From Halomonas sp. JB37 (GTDB lineage: Bacteria; Pseudomonadota; Gammaproteobacteria; Pseudomonadales; Halomonadaceae), in contig NZ_NRGW01000001.1 of assembly GCF_002332255.1 (NCBI RefSeq), forward strand, positions 2,294,001 to 2,358,000: a stretch of DNA of 64,000 nt, given 5' to 3'. Positions 35,780-44,027 of the stretch are shown piece by piece. Position numbers and translations under genes: made by a program. The first letter of the stretch is position 1. Each line of letters starts with the position of its first letter. The notes under the pieces are model-generated. The model was not told the DNA's origin, ran no database searches, and saw nothing but the letters and a program-made list of their open reading frames with translations.

Positions 35780-37380
35780 TGGCTTTGTCGGTTTCCTATC
35801 AAGCGCCAGATGAGGCCATTTTTGGACGTCTTGCTAGCGAGTTAATTGCAGAGCTTCCTGAGCGACTCAGTACCCGTGTGCTTGAAAATGCACGGCTTTT
35901 TGGCGATCAGCCTGCGATTGTGGATGGTCACGTCCGCTGGAATTATGCAGAGCTTGGCCAAGAGATCAACGCCGCCTGTGACTGGCTCACGGCGATGGGC
36001 ATTCGCCCTGGCGATCGTATTATGACGGTGAGTGAAAACTGCCGGGCCCTCGTGGTAGTGCTGCTGGCTGCCAGTGAGTTGAATGTATGGGTCGCCATCG
36101 TCAATTCGCGCCTTTCGGCCCAGGAGGTCGATCTTATTCAGGGCAACTGCCAGCCGCGGCGAGTTTTTTATACCTGTGATGCTTCGCCAGAGGCTTGCCA
36201 ACACGCCGATCGACATGGTGCGGATCGCTATCAGCATCCTCAACTGGGCGGGCTGGCCATCTCATCGCTATATGAAAGCGAGCCAGAGCCGGTCAGCGCG
36301 AGCGGTGCCGAACAGGTGGCTGCAATGATTTACACTTCGGGCACCACCGGCACGCCCAAAGGAGTCATGCTGACGCATCGCGGGATACTTTATATCGCGT
36401 CGATTTCCGGTGGCATGCGCCATCTAAGCCACGGGCAGCGCGTGTACGGCGTGCTGCCGATTTCTCACGTTTTCGGTCTTGCCTCGGTGTGTATGGGGTC
36501 GCTGTACAACGGAGCCTGCCTCTACACCGTGCCGCGTTTTGATGCCGCTCAGCTGCTAATAGCGCTTAAGCAGGAGCGCATTACCGTTCTTCAAGGCGTG
36601 CCGGCGATGTATTCCCGCGCGCTAGAGTTTTTAAAGCGTGAACAGCGCCCGCTAGACGCTCCCGCGTTGATTTACATCTCCGCCGGTGGCTCTCCTCTGG
36701 ATAGCGATACCAAAAAGCGTGTGGAAGCGGTCTTTGGTCAGACGCTGCACAATGGCTACGGCTTAACCGAAGCGAGCCCGACGATTAGCCAAACGCGTAT
36801 AGATGATAGCCACGCCACTAGCACCGTTGGCCGCGTACTGCCTTTACTTGAGTATCGTCTTGAGCCGCTTAGCGACAGCGGTACGGCCGAGCAGCCCGAC
36901 GATGAGGTCGGCGAGCTATGGGTTCGTGGCCCCAATGTTATGAAAGGTTACTTCCGTCAGCCAGAAGCGACTCGCGTCACGCTCAGCGATGACGGCTGGC
37001 TGAATACGGGTGATATTGCTCGGCTAGACCATGACAATAAGCTGTATATTGTAGGGCGTAGCAAAGAGCTGATTATTCGTTCGGGGTTTAATATTTACCC
37101 CCCGGACGTAGAAGCGGTTATTAACGAACATCCTGCGGTTACCCTAACGGCCGTCGTGGGACGCCAAATCGCAGGCAATGAAGAAGTGGTGGCGTTCGTG
37201 CAGTGCGAGCCAGGCGTTGAGGTTGACATGGCAGAACTCAAAGCCTTCATCGCCGAACGGCTGGCGCCCTATAAGCGTCCCACTCAAATCGTGTTAATGG
37301 ATGCTTTGCCTTCCACCGCGAGCGGCAAAATTCTGAAAGGTCGACTACGCGATTTAGCACAGCAGGAGAGCGACTCATGA
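35779..37380 (+). CDS. Acyl-CoA ligase (AMP-forming)
   Basis: ANL-superfamily enzyme activating a carboxylic acid to its CoA thioester through an acyl-AMP. 533 residues. ATP-binding loop TSGTTGTPKG at 186-195, A5 motif NGYGLTEASP, A7-A8 WLNTGDIARLDHDNKLYIVGR, and the C-terminal catalytic Lys517 in SGKILKG. Substrate is not predictable by eye; the wording is general for medium-chain or aromatic acids. Translation starts on the last base of the upstream stop codon, and the stop overlaps the thioesterase start by 4 bases. Confidence 0.92.
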   Translation: MALSVSYQAPDEAIFGRLASELIAELPERLSTRVLENARLFGDQPAIVDGHVRWNYAELGQEINAACDWLTAMGIRPGDRIMTVSENCRALVVVLLAASELNVWVAIVNSRLSAQEVDLIQGNCQPRRVFYTCDASPEACQHADRHGADRYQHPQLGGLAISSLYESEPEPVSASGAEQVAAMIYTSGTTGTPKGVMLTHRGILYIASISGGMRHLSHGQRVYGVLPISHVFGLASVCMGSLYNGACLYTVPRFDAAQLLIALKQERITVLQGVPAMYSRALEFLKREQRPLDAPALIYISAGGSPLDSDTKKRVEAVFGQTLHNGYGLTEASPTISQTRIDDSHATSTVGRVLPLLEYRLEPLSDSGTAEQPDDEVGELWVRGPNVMKGYFRQPEATRVTLSDDGWLNTGDIARLDHDNKLYIVGRSKELIIRSGFNIYPPDVEAVINEHPAVTLTAVVGRQIAGNEEVVAFVQCEPGVEVDMAELKAFIAERLAPYKRPTQIVLMDALPSTASGKILKGRLRDLAQQESDS

Positions 37381-37853
37381 GTGATTCGCACTGCGATAAC
37401 ACGCCTCAACAGGCGCTAATGGGCTATCACGAACTGCTGGGTATGCACGTGGTGGAGTGGCAGTTGGGACGCGTCGTGGTTGAGCTCATCATTGAACCTA
37501 AACATCTTAACCGCAGTGGCAATGTTCACGGCGGCGTGTTGGCCTCAATGTTAGACAGCGCCTTAAGCCTGGCAGGTTTGCATTGCGACGTGCCGGGCAA
37601 TATTCGCCGTGGCATGACGCTTTCCCTGACCACCACCTTCGTAGGGCCTGCTAAGCAGGGCGTGCTGCGGGCAACGGGAACGCTGCGCGGAGGCGGGCAG
37701 AAAACCTATATGAGCAGCGGTGATATCGTTGATGCTGCCGGGAACCTAGTGGCGATGGGTGAGGGGTCATTTCGTCGCCGTAGCGGCAGCGAATCGCCGC
37801 AAGGCCTGCCTGACGATACACCGCAAGCTCAGACTAACGTGCCCGTAGAGTGA
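37377..37853 (+). CDS. PaaI-type hotdog thioesterase
   Basis: Small hotdog-fold acyl-CoA thioesterase, 158 residues. The motif NVHGGVLASMLDSA contains His51-Gly-Gly and Asp60, the active-site region of PaaI/YbgC-like enzymes. PaaI proteins typically release CoA from stalled intermediates. It overlaps the ligase stop and the next gene start by 4 bases each, so it is embedded in the operon. Confidence 0.88.
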   Translation: MSDSHCDNTPQQALMGYHELLGMHVVEWQLGRVVVELIIEPKHLNRSGNVHGGVLASMLDSALSLAGLHCDVPGNIRRGMTLSLTTTFVGPAKQGVLRATGTLRGGGQKTYMSSGDIVDAAGNLVAMGEGSFRRRSGSESPQGLPDDTPQAQTNVPVE

Positions 37854-39238
37854 GCAAAGCCCGCCTGCGGGTGTCTTATTTGCTGGTGGTGACTCTCGCG
37901 ACGCTGCTCCATTTGGTGATCGGAAGCCTTTTTTGGCAAGCCGTTGGCATTGCCGCGCTGCTGCTGTATTTGTCGACACTTGCTGGCCAGCTGACGCGCA
38001 TGGCAAAGGGGCTATTGTTAGCCGCGGGCGTGCTCACTGCGTTAGCATTTTGGCGTTCATCCACGCCTGGTCAATTACTGTTTGAAGCCAGCGGTCGTTT
38101 TGCATTTTTCGCAACCTTCGTAGTGGCGTTAAGCATGCTGCGGCTGCCTGCCTATCGTTCACGCTTGGTGCGCCGGTGCGGCAAGAGCATGCTGCTTCAG
38201 CCGCCTAGTCGGCGCTACCCGATTTTATCGCTTGGCTCAGCGCTATTTGGCATTATTCTTAATATCGGCGTGCTCAATCTGTTCGCAGCCATGATTGAAA
38301 AGAGCAATACGTTGAGTGCGGCCCAGGGGCGTGTTTGGGTGCAAGAGGCCCGCCAACGGCGCATGATGTTGGCGCTGCTGCGAGGATTTTCACTGGCCCC
38401 GCTGATTTCTCCTATGGGTATCGGCGTGGCCGTGGTGCTATCGAGTCTGCCCGAGCTTAGCTGGCTGGCGCTGGCGCCGTATATATTGGGTGCGGCGGTG
38501 CTCATTTTCCTAGTGGGATGGGCGGTTGATTTTTTGACCGGGCCGCACCCTCCGGCTAATCGAGATCAAGTGTCTACGCCATCGTTGCGCCCGTTGGCCC
38601 AGTTTAGCGTGTTGCTGATGGGTATCGTGGCGCTGGTGTTTACGATTGCATGGCTGTTAGCGCTGCGCCTGCCGATTGCGGCGCTATTAGGTGCGCCCAC
38701 CGGCGCATTGCTTTGGCTTGCCTGGCAGCGGCGAAAGCTGGGTTACGCGGGGCTGCCTGCCGCGCTTAGCGCTGTACATCGTCAGTTGCCCTGGCTGCTG
38801 TCACCCAGTGCCAATGAGATTGTGGTGCTGGGGGCTGCGGGCTATTTAGGGCATCTATGCGTTGGTCTAGTCGATACCCAGCAATTGGCGCCGCTGCTGG
38901 TGGTGCTGAACCAGTGGGGAGCATTCAACGCGGTGCTGGGTATGCTAATGGTGGTCGGGCTTGCCCAGGTAGGCGTTAATCCTATCGTAACAGTGACGTT
39001 ATTGGTCGGCCTGCTGCCAACCTTAGGCATTGAAGGGCTAACGCCTGCATTAATTGGCGCATCGTTAATGGTGGGCTGGGCGCTGGCGCTAATGTCCTCG
39101 CCAATGACGGCCTCTATGCTCATCTTGTCGAGGTTTACGGGCGTGCCCGCGACGCAGATAGGCTATCGCTGGAATGGTCGGTTTTTGGTAGCCTCGATTC
39201 CTTTGCTGGCAGCGTGGTTTGCCTGGTCTCCTTTTTGA
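37850..39238 (+). CDS. Polytopic membrane protein, possible ion-transporter-superfamily carrier
   Basis: I do not recognise this family. 462 residues, about 11-12 hydrophobic segments, GTG start at 37850 overlapping the thioesterase stop. Two halves each contain a similar Ser-Pro motif next to a hydrophobic stretch (APLISPMGIGVAV near 180 and MSSPMTASMLIL near 420), plus QVGVNPIVTVTLL; such paired re-entrant motifs are found in the IT superfamily (SLC13, DctM, NhaD types). Tight coupling to a dehydrogenase, ligase and thioesterase suggests uptake of the acid that the ligase activates. Function remains inference. Confidence 0.6.
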   Translation: MSKARLRVSYLLVVTLATLLHLVIGSLFWQAVGIAALLLYLSTLAGQLTRMAKGLLLAAGVLTALAFWRSSTPGQLLFEASGRFAFFATFVVALSMLRLPAYRSRLVRRCGKSMLLQPPSRRYPILSLGSALFGIILNIGVLNLFAAMIEKSNTLSAAQGRVWVQEARQRRMMLALLRGFSLAPLISPMGIGVAVVLSSLPELSWLALAPYILGAAVLIFLVGWAVDFLTGPHPPANRDQVSTPSLRPLAQFSVLLMGIVALVFTIAWLLALRLPIAALLGAPTGALLWLAWQRRKLGYAGLPAALSAVHRQLPWLLSPSANEIVVLGAAGYLGHLCVGLVDTQQLAPLLVVLNQWGAFNAVLGMLMVVGLAQVGVNPIVTVTLLVGLLPTLGIEGLTPALIGASLMVGWALALMSSPMTASMLILSRFTGVPATQIGYRWNGRFLVASIPLLAAWFAWSPF

Positions 39239-39318
39239 GCAGGCGGGTTAACTAGCACTACTCCGTGTGTAGCGCTTGACCTTTGCTGACCAATTTTTTA
39301 TTGTTTGTTCTATAAATT

Positions 39319-39345
39319 GGAATAATATTCCGCAATGCGGAATAT
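39319..39345. promoter_or_regulatory. Perfect palindrome upstream of etfB, possible IclR-type operator
   Basis: ATATTCCGC-AAT-GCGGAATAT (39325-39345) is a perfect 9-3-9 palindrome; its left arm also forms GGAAT-AAT-ATTCC (39319-39331). The core TTCCGCAATGCGGAA has the same layout as TTTTGCATTGCAAAA at 34456. It lies 32 bases before the etfB start, inside an AT-rich promoter region with TATAAA at 39311. Confidence 0.6.
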
Positions 39346-39376
39346 GATAATTTATTAATCGCTCGGAGCATCTCTT

Positions 39377-40126
39377 ATGAAAGTACTCGTCGCGGTTAAA
39401 CGCGTCATCGACTACAACGTCAAAATTCGCGTTAAAGCGGATCATTCAGACGTTGATCTGACGAATGTCAAAATGGCCATGAACCCCTTCTGCGAAATTG
39501 CCGTGGAAGAAGCAGTGCGTCTAAAAGAGAAGGGCGTGGCCACGGAAGTGATCGCCGTTTCTGTCGGCCCTAAAGCCGCGCAAGAGCAGCTGCGTACCGC
39601 GCTGGCGCTGGGCGCCGATCGTGCTATTCATATTGAAACCGACGAGCGGGTGGAATCCCTGGCGGTAGCCAAGCTGCTGGCCAAGGTGGTCGAAGAAGAG
39701 CAGCCCGGCCTGGTGATTCTCGGCAAGCAGGCGATTGACACCGACAATAACCAAACCGGCCAAATGCTCGCCGCGCTGACCGGCTTGCCCCAAGGCACGT
39801 TTGCCTCTGAAGTGGCGGTCGACGGCGACAGCGTAAACGTCACTCGCGAAATCGACGGCGGTCTGCAAACCGTCGCCCTGACGTTGCCCGCGATTGTGAC
39901 CACCGACCTGCGCCTCAACGAGCCCCGTTACGCCAAGCTTCCCGACATCATGAAGGCTAAGAAAAAGCCGCTGGATGTTAAAACACCCGCCGACTACGGC
40001 ATTGAGGTGGCCTCCAAGGTCAGCCTGCTCAAAGTGGAATCGCCGCCTGAGCGCAAAGGCGGCGTCAAAGTTGCCTCGGTAGACGAGCTGGTCGACAAAC
40101 TGAAAAACGAAGCCAAAGTACTTTAA
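39377..40126 (+). CDS. etfB: Electron transfer flavoprotein beta subunit
   Basis: Beta subunit of the soluble ETF heterodimer that accepts electrons from acyl-CoA dehydrogenases. 249 residues, normal length; N terminus [18 protein letters not shown] and the family signature [23 protein letters not shown]-binding and dehydrogenase-recognition regions appear intact. GGAGCATCTCTT precedes the ATG. etfA follows 32 bases later. No ETF-ubiquinone oxidoreductase lies in this window, so the next carrier is encoded elsewhere. Confidence 0.96.
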   Translation: MKVLVAVKRVIDYNVKIRVKADHSDVDLTNVKMAMNPFCEIAVEEAVRLKEKGVATEVIAVSVGPKAAQEQLRTALALGADRAIHIETDERVESLAVAKLLAKVVEEEQPGLVILGKQAIDTDNNQTGQMLAALTGLPQGTFASEVAVDGDSVNVTREIDGGLQTVALTLPAIVTTDLRLNEPRYAKLPDIMKAKKKPLDVKTPADYGIEVASKVSLLKVESPPERKGGVKVASVDELVDKLKNEAKVL

Positions 40127-40158
40127 TAAACCAAGGTACTTTAATAGGAGCTGACTTT

Positions 40159-41085
40159 ATGAGCATTTTGGTACTTGCCGATCTTCACGAAGGCCAACTG
40201 GCTGGCGCCACTGCCCACGTTGTGGCAGCCGCGAAAGAGATGGGTGGCGATATTGACGTTCTCGTTGTCGGCGAAGGCGTACAGGCCGCCGCTGAGGCTG
40301 CCGCTAAGCTGGATGGCGTGAGCAAAGTGCGCGTAGCCGACAATGCGGTCTACGCCCACCAGCTAGCCGAGCCCATGGGCGCGCTGCTGGTTGAGCTGGC
40401 CGATGATTACAGCCACGTTCTCGCCAGCGCCTCCACTACCGGCAAAAACGTACTGCCCCGTTTAGCGGCATTGAAGGACGTTAGCCAGCTTTCTGACATT
40501 ATCGCCGTCGAAAGCGCTGACACCTTCAAGCGCCCGATTTATGCCGGTAACGCCATTGCCACGGTAAAAAGCGATGACGCGCTTAAAGTGATGACCGTGC
40601 GCACCACCGGCTTTGATGCCGTGGGCGAAGGTAACAATGCTCCTGTAGAAGCGGTCGATACGGTGGTTGAAAACAGCCAGTCGCGCTTTGTCAAAGAAGA
40701 ACTGGCGACGTCCGATCGCCCCGAGCTAGGCGGCGCCAAGGTGGTGATCTCCGGCGGTCGCGGCATGGGCAATGGCGAGAACTTCAAGCTGCTCGACGGC
40801 ATTGCTGACAAGCTGGACGCGGCCATTGGCGCATCTCGCGCCGCGGTAGACGCAGGCTTTGTGCCTAACGACATGCAGGTCGGGCAAACGGGCAAGATCG
40901 TCGCCCCAGACTTGTACATCGCGGTGGGTATTTCTGGCGCGATTCAGCACCTGGCGGGCATGAAAGACTCTAAAGTAATCGTCGCGATCAACAAAGACGA
41001 CGAAGCGCCGATCTTCCAAGTGGCCGATTACGGCCTGGTCGGTGATCTGTTTGAGATCCTGCCTGAGCTTGAGAGTAAGCTGTAA
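40159..41085 (+). CDS. etfA: Electron transfer flavoprotein alpha subunit
   Basis: FAD-binding subunit of ETF, 308 residues. The C-terminal FAD domain is clear: [38 protein letters not shown] and [24 protein letters not shown] precedes the ATG. With etfB it forms a two-gene operon closed by a strong terminator. Both genes use visibly more C- and G-ending codons than their neighbours, as expected for high expression. Confidence 0.96.
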   Translation: MSILVLADLHEGQLAGATAHVVAAAKEMGGDIDVLVVGEGVQAAAEAAAKLDGVSKVRVADNAVYAHQLAEPMGALLVELADDYSHVLASASTTGKNVLPRLAALKDVSQLSDIIAVESADTFKRPIYAGNAIATVKSDDALKVMTVRTTGFDAVGEGNNAPVEAVDTVVENSQSRFVKEELATSDRPELGGAKVVISGGRGMGNGENFKLLDGIADKLDAAIGASRAAVDAGFVPNDMQVGQTGKIVAPDLYIAVGISGAIQHLAGMKDSKVIVAINKDDEAPIFQVADYGLVGDLFEILPELESKL

Positions 41086-41103
41086 GCGTTTGAGTAATAC
41101 ATC

Positions 41104-41127
41104 AGGGCCCCGATGCGGGGCCTTTTT
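41104..41127 (+). terminator. Intrinsic terminator after etfA
   Basis: GGCCCCG-ATG-CGGGGCC stem-loop (41106-41122) followed by TTTTT. Ends the etfBA unit. Confidence 0.93.
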
Positions 41128-41168
41128 GCTATTGATACTCCTGAAAATAATAACCAGTGAGCCGTTCC

Positions 41169-42128
41169 ATGCTATCGCGTCTAACCGCTTCGTTAATTCT
41201 GCCGGTCATCGGCTCCCCGATGTTTATCGTTTCAGGGCCAGAGCTGGTCATTGCTCAGTGCCAGGCAGGTATTGTCGGCGCGTTCCCTGCGCTCAATGCG
41301 CGCCCAGCCGACGTACTCCGAGAGTGGTTGAGTCATATTACGCAGAGCTTAGCTGACTATGACAAGCAGCATCCGGAAAGCCCGTCGGCGCCGTTTGCCG
41401 TTAATCAAATCGTCCATCCCACTAATGATCGTCTGGAGCACGACATAGCGCTATGCGCCGAGTTTAAGGTGCCGCTGGTTATTACTAGTCTTCATGCGCC
41501 TAATCGAGTAGTTGAACAGGTGCATGCGTACGGCGGTCTGGTTTTCCACGATGTGACTACCCTGCGACACGCTCAAAAAGCCATTGATGCCGGTGTCGAC
41601 GGCTTGATTTTGGTATGCCACGGCGCTGGTGGCCATGCAGGGCGACTCAATCCTTTTGCCTTTGTAGCTGAAGTGCGTCGTTTTTACGATGGGCCGCTAG
41701 TGCTCGCAGGCGCGATTACTAAAGGCGAGCAGATTGCGGCTGCTCAGGCGTTAGGCGTGGACTTGGTGTATATGGGAACCCGCTTTATTGCCACTCAAGA
41801 AGCCAACGCACAAGCGGCTTATAAGCAAATGGTGCTCGATGCTGCGGCAGGAGACATCGTCTATACCAACCTATTTACCGGCGTGCACGGTAACTATTTA
41901 CGCGCCAGTATTGAGCTGGCAGGCCTTGATCCCGATACGCTGCCAGAGGGCGATAAAGCCGCAATGCGCTACGGCTCTGACGGTAGCAGTAAGGCAAAGG
42001 CATGGCGGGATATTTGGGGCGCAGGGCAGGGTGTGGGCGCGATTACGTCGCTTCGCAGCGTAGCCGAAGAAGTCGCCACGCTGCGCCATGATTACCAGAA
42101 AGCGCTGGATCATTTGCGGCGGCTTTGA
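41169..42128 (+). CDS. Nitronate monooxygenase-like FMN protein
   Basis: TIM-barrel flavoprotein of the 2-nitropropane dioxygenase/nitronate monooxygenase family, 319 residues from the ATG at 41169. The motifs LPVIGSPMFIVS (N terminus), VCHGAGGHAGRLNPFAF (phosphate/substrate loop) and DLVYMGTRFIATQEA are typical. Family members detoxify propionate-3-nitronate or act as enoyl reductases, so the reaction is uncertain. A GTG at 41157 would add four residues; AGTGAG at 41155-41160 serves better as ribosome site for the ATG. Its end overlaps the end of the opposing crotonase gene by 19 bases. Confidence 0.82.
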   Translation: MLSRLTASLILPVIGSPMFIVSGPELVIAQCQAGIVGAFPALNARPADVLREWLSHITQSLADYDKQHPESPSAPFAVNQIVHPTNDRLEHDIALCAEFKVPLVITSLHAPNRVVEQVHAYGGLVFHDVTTLRHAQKAIDAGVDGLILVCHGAGGHAGRLNPFAFVAEVRRFYDGPLVLAGAITKGEQIAAAQALGVDLVYMGTRFIATQEANAQAAYKQMVLDAAAGDIVYTNLFTGVHGNYLRASIELAGLDPDTLPEGDKAAMRYGSDGSSKAKAWRDIWGAGQGVGAITSLRSVAEEVATLRHDYQKALDHLRRL

Positions 42129-42889
42129 CGAAACGCTGCCACCCGGGCCTGAAAATCGTCAGAAGCTTTGCATTGATCCTGCAGTTCACCTTCAAGGGTC
42201 ATGGTGTCATTAAGCGAGACCTGCGCCGCTTCACGGAGTGCACGCTTAGTGGCGCTCAAGGCTTGGGGGGATTGCGCCACTAGCATCTGCGCTAAGCGGC
42301 GAGCCTCTTCGAGTACCTGGTCATCGTCGCTTATCCGGTTAGCCAGACCCAGCGCCAGGCAGCGCTCAGCCGAAATGGGTGTGGCAAGGGCGGCCATTTC
42401 AAACGCCTGGGCATGGCCAAGCGTACGCACTAAATGCCAGCAGGCGCCACCGTCTGGAATCAATCCTATGTTGATAAAAGCAAGTTTCAGGTAGGCGGAA
42501 CGTCCCATAACGACCATGTCGCTGGCGAGAGCATAGGAAACGCCAATGCCCGCCGCGGCGCCCGTGACTGCTGCAATCACCGGTTTATCCATCGTCATCA
42601 GGCAGCGCAGGGCGGGCAGAAAGAGTGTTTCAAGCCGTTCGCTGGCTGGCTGCGAGGCTGCCTTTTCAAACTCTGCTAGGTCAGCACCGGCGCAAAAAGA
42701 ACTTCCTTCGCCGCGTAAAATCACGCAGCGAATTTGAGCATCCTTCGCTACTGCTGCCAGCGCGTTATTAAGGGCCAGAGCGGTGGGTTCATTTAACGCA
42801 TTGCGCACTTCTGGACGCGCAATGGTGACTTCTACAACGCCATTTTCGATAGTGCTGATATGAATTAAATCGTCAGTTTGATTTGGCAT
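42110..42889 (-). CDS. Crotonase-family protein, PaaG/enoyl-CoA isomerase type
   Basis: 259 residues, crotonase fold: oxyanion-hole motif FCAGADLAEF and AAVTGAAAGIGVSYAL. Of the two glutamates needed for hydration, the first position holds Ser118 and the second Phe138, so it is unlikely to be a standard hydratase. Instead Asp146 in GLIPDGG matches the catalytic Asp of PaaG and related double-bond isomerases. AAGGAG lies upstream of the ATG at 42889. It is the last gene of a six-gene minus-strand run and starts 9 bases after the small dehydrogenase gene. Confidence 0.85.
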   Translation of the reverse strand: MPNQTDDLIHISTIENGVVEVTIARPEVRNALNEPTALALNNALAAVAKDAQIRCVILRGEGSSFCAGADLAEFEKAASQPASERLETLFLPALRCLMTMDKPVIAAVTGAAAGIGVSYALASDMVVMGRSAYLKLAFINIGLIPDGGACWHLVRTLGHAQAFEMAALATPISAERCLALGLANRISDDDQVLEEARRLAQMLVAQSPQALSATKRALREAAQVSLNDTMTLEGELQDQCKASDDFQARVAAFRQSRRK

Positions 42890-42898
42890 CTATGCTCC

Positions 42899-44017
42899 TT
42901 AAGCGACCTCTAAACGTTCGCTGACCGTTTCTAGATGATAGTCGCTGTCACCCAGGTAGTGATCGAACATGACCAGATGCTTGGCGTAGTTGGAGACATA
43001 GCACTCATCCGTCATACCCATGGCACCGTGAAGCTGAATGGCCTGCTCGGCAATAAAACGAGCTGACTCGCCGCAATATGCCTTGGCCGCCGCGATTTTA
43101 TAATCGCGCTCGTGGGGAGGTAACGTCAGGCTAGTCGCTGCCAAAATAGCCATCGAGCGAGACTGCTCTAAGTGCAGATGCATATCCACCATACGATGTT
43201 GCAATGCTTGGAAGGCTGCTAGCGGCAAGCCAAACTGCTTTCGTTCTTTAATATAGGCCAGCGTCTGATCGCAGGCTGTTTCCATGGCACCGATAGCCTC
43301 GGCACACAGCGCCGCTCGGCCAATAGCCAACACCTCGGAAAGCGCGTTACTGACGTCCTCACTCAAGCAGTTGTCTAGCGCTAGCGTAACGTTTTCCAGC
43401 GTTAAATCCCCGGCGGACTGATCATCCATGGTGCGGTAGTGATGCATCGTGCTACCGGCAGTGCCAGCGGGGACTATGAATAGCCCTAGTTTACCGCTCT
43501 CGACACGTGCCGTAACCAGCGTCGTCGCCGCGGCTTTAAGGTTCATTACGACGTCCTTTCTGCCCGTTAATAGCCACTGGCCGTTACGTTGGATCGCCTG
43601 AGTAGAAACGGCAAAGGCATCGTAACGAGCATGATGCTCTTGCCAGGCAAGCGCTAGCTGATGTTCACCTTCTAGCAGCGGTGTTAACCAGCGCTGCTGC
43701 TGCGTGCTGCTCGCAGTAAGCGCTAGGAGCTTACCGGGGAGCAGCACGCCTGCGAGATAAGGCTCGGGTACCAGCCCGCGGCCCAGCGCCTGCATGATAA
43801 TCATCAGATCGGTGCCATCGCCGCCTAGTCCGCCAACGTCTTCGCTAAAGGGCATGTGAAGAATGCCCAGTTCAGCAAACGTACGCCATAGCGCGGATGT
43901 CTCTGTACCGGCTGCATTAAGCAACGTGCGGCGCTGCTCGGGTGAAACCTGGTCGGCGACTAGGCGCGTGAGCGTCTCTTCGAGCATGCGCTGTTCATCG
44001 GTTAAAGCAAAATCCAT
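42899..44017 (-). CDS. Acyl-CoA dehydrogenase, small subunit type
   Basis: 372 residues, acyl-CoA dehydrogenase fold (MDFALTDEQRMLEETL, ERKQFGLPLAAFQ, QLHGAMGMTDEC). The C terminus ends DYHLETVSERLEVA and lacks the YEG catalytic glutamate of standard enzymes. Such a chain is typical of heteromeric dehydrogenases (PimD type and the mycobacterial FadE/ChsE pairs), in which the partner provides the base. The partner would be the gene at 44028, separated by 10 bases. Substrate probably a dicarboxylyl, branched or cyclic acyl-CoA; inference only. Confidence 0.87.
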   Translation of the reverse strand: MDFALTDEQRMLEETLTRLVADQVSPEQRRTLLNAAGTETSALWRTFAELGILHMPFSEDVGGLGGDGTDLMIIMQALGRGLVPEPYLAGVLLPGKLLALTASSTQQQRWLTPLLEGEHQLALAWQEHHARYDAFAVSTQAIQRNGQWLLTGRKDVVMNLKAAATTLVTARVESGKLGLFIVPAGTAGSTMHHYRTMDDQSAGDLTLENVTLALDNCLSEDVSNALSEVLAIGRAALCAEAIGAMETACDQTLAYIKERKQFGLPLAAFQALQHRMVDMHLHLEQSRSMAILAATSLTLPPHERDYKIAAAKAYCGESARFIAEQAIQLHGAMGMTDECYVSNYAKHLVMFDHYLGDSDYHLETVSERLEVA

Positions 44018-44027
44018 GCTGCGCTCC

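Noticed and set aside
39377..41085. Higher GC of etfB/etfA as evidence of recent gene transfer
   Set aside because: Codon choice there fits highly expressed genes of the same genome, the proteins look native, and no mobile element flanks them.
42110..42128. Nineteen-base overlap of converging genes as a sign of sequencing error
   Set aside because: Both proteins end in plausible family C termini, and short convergent overlaps are common.
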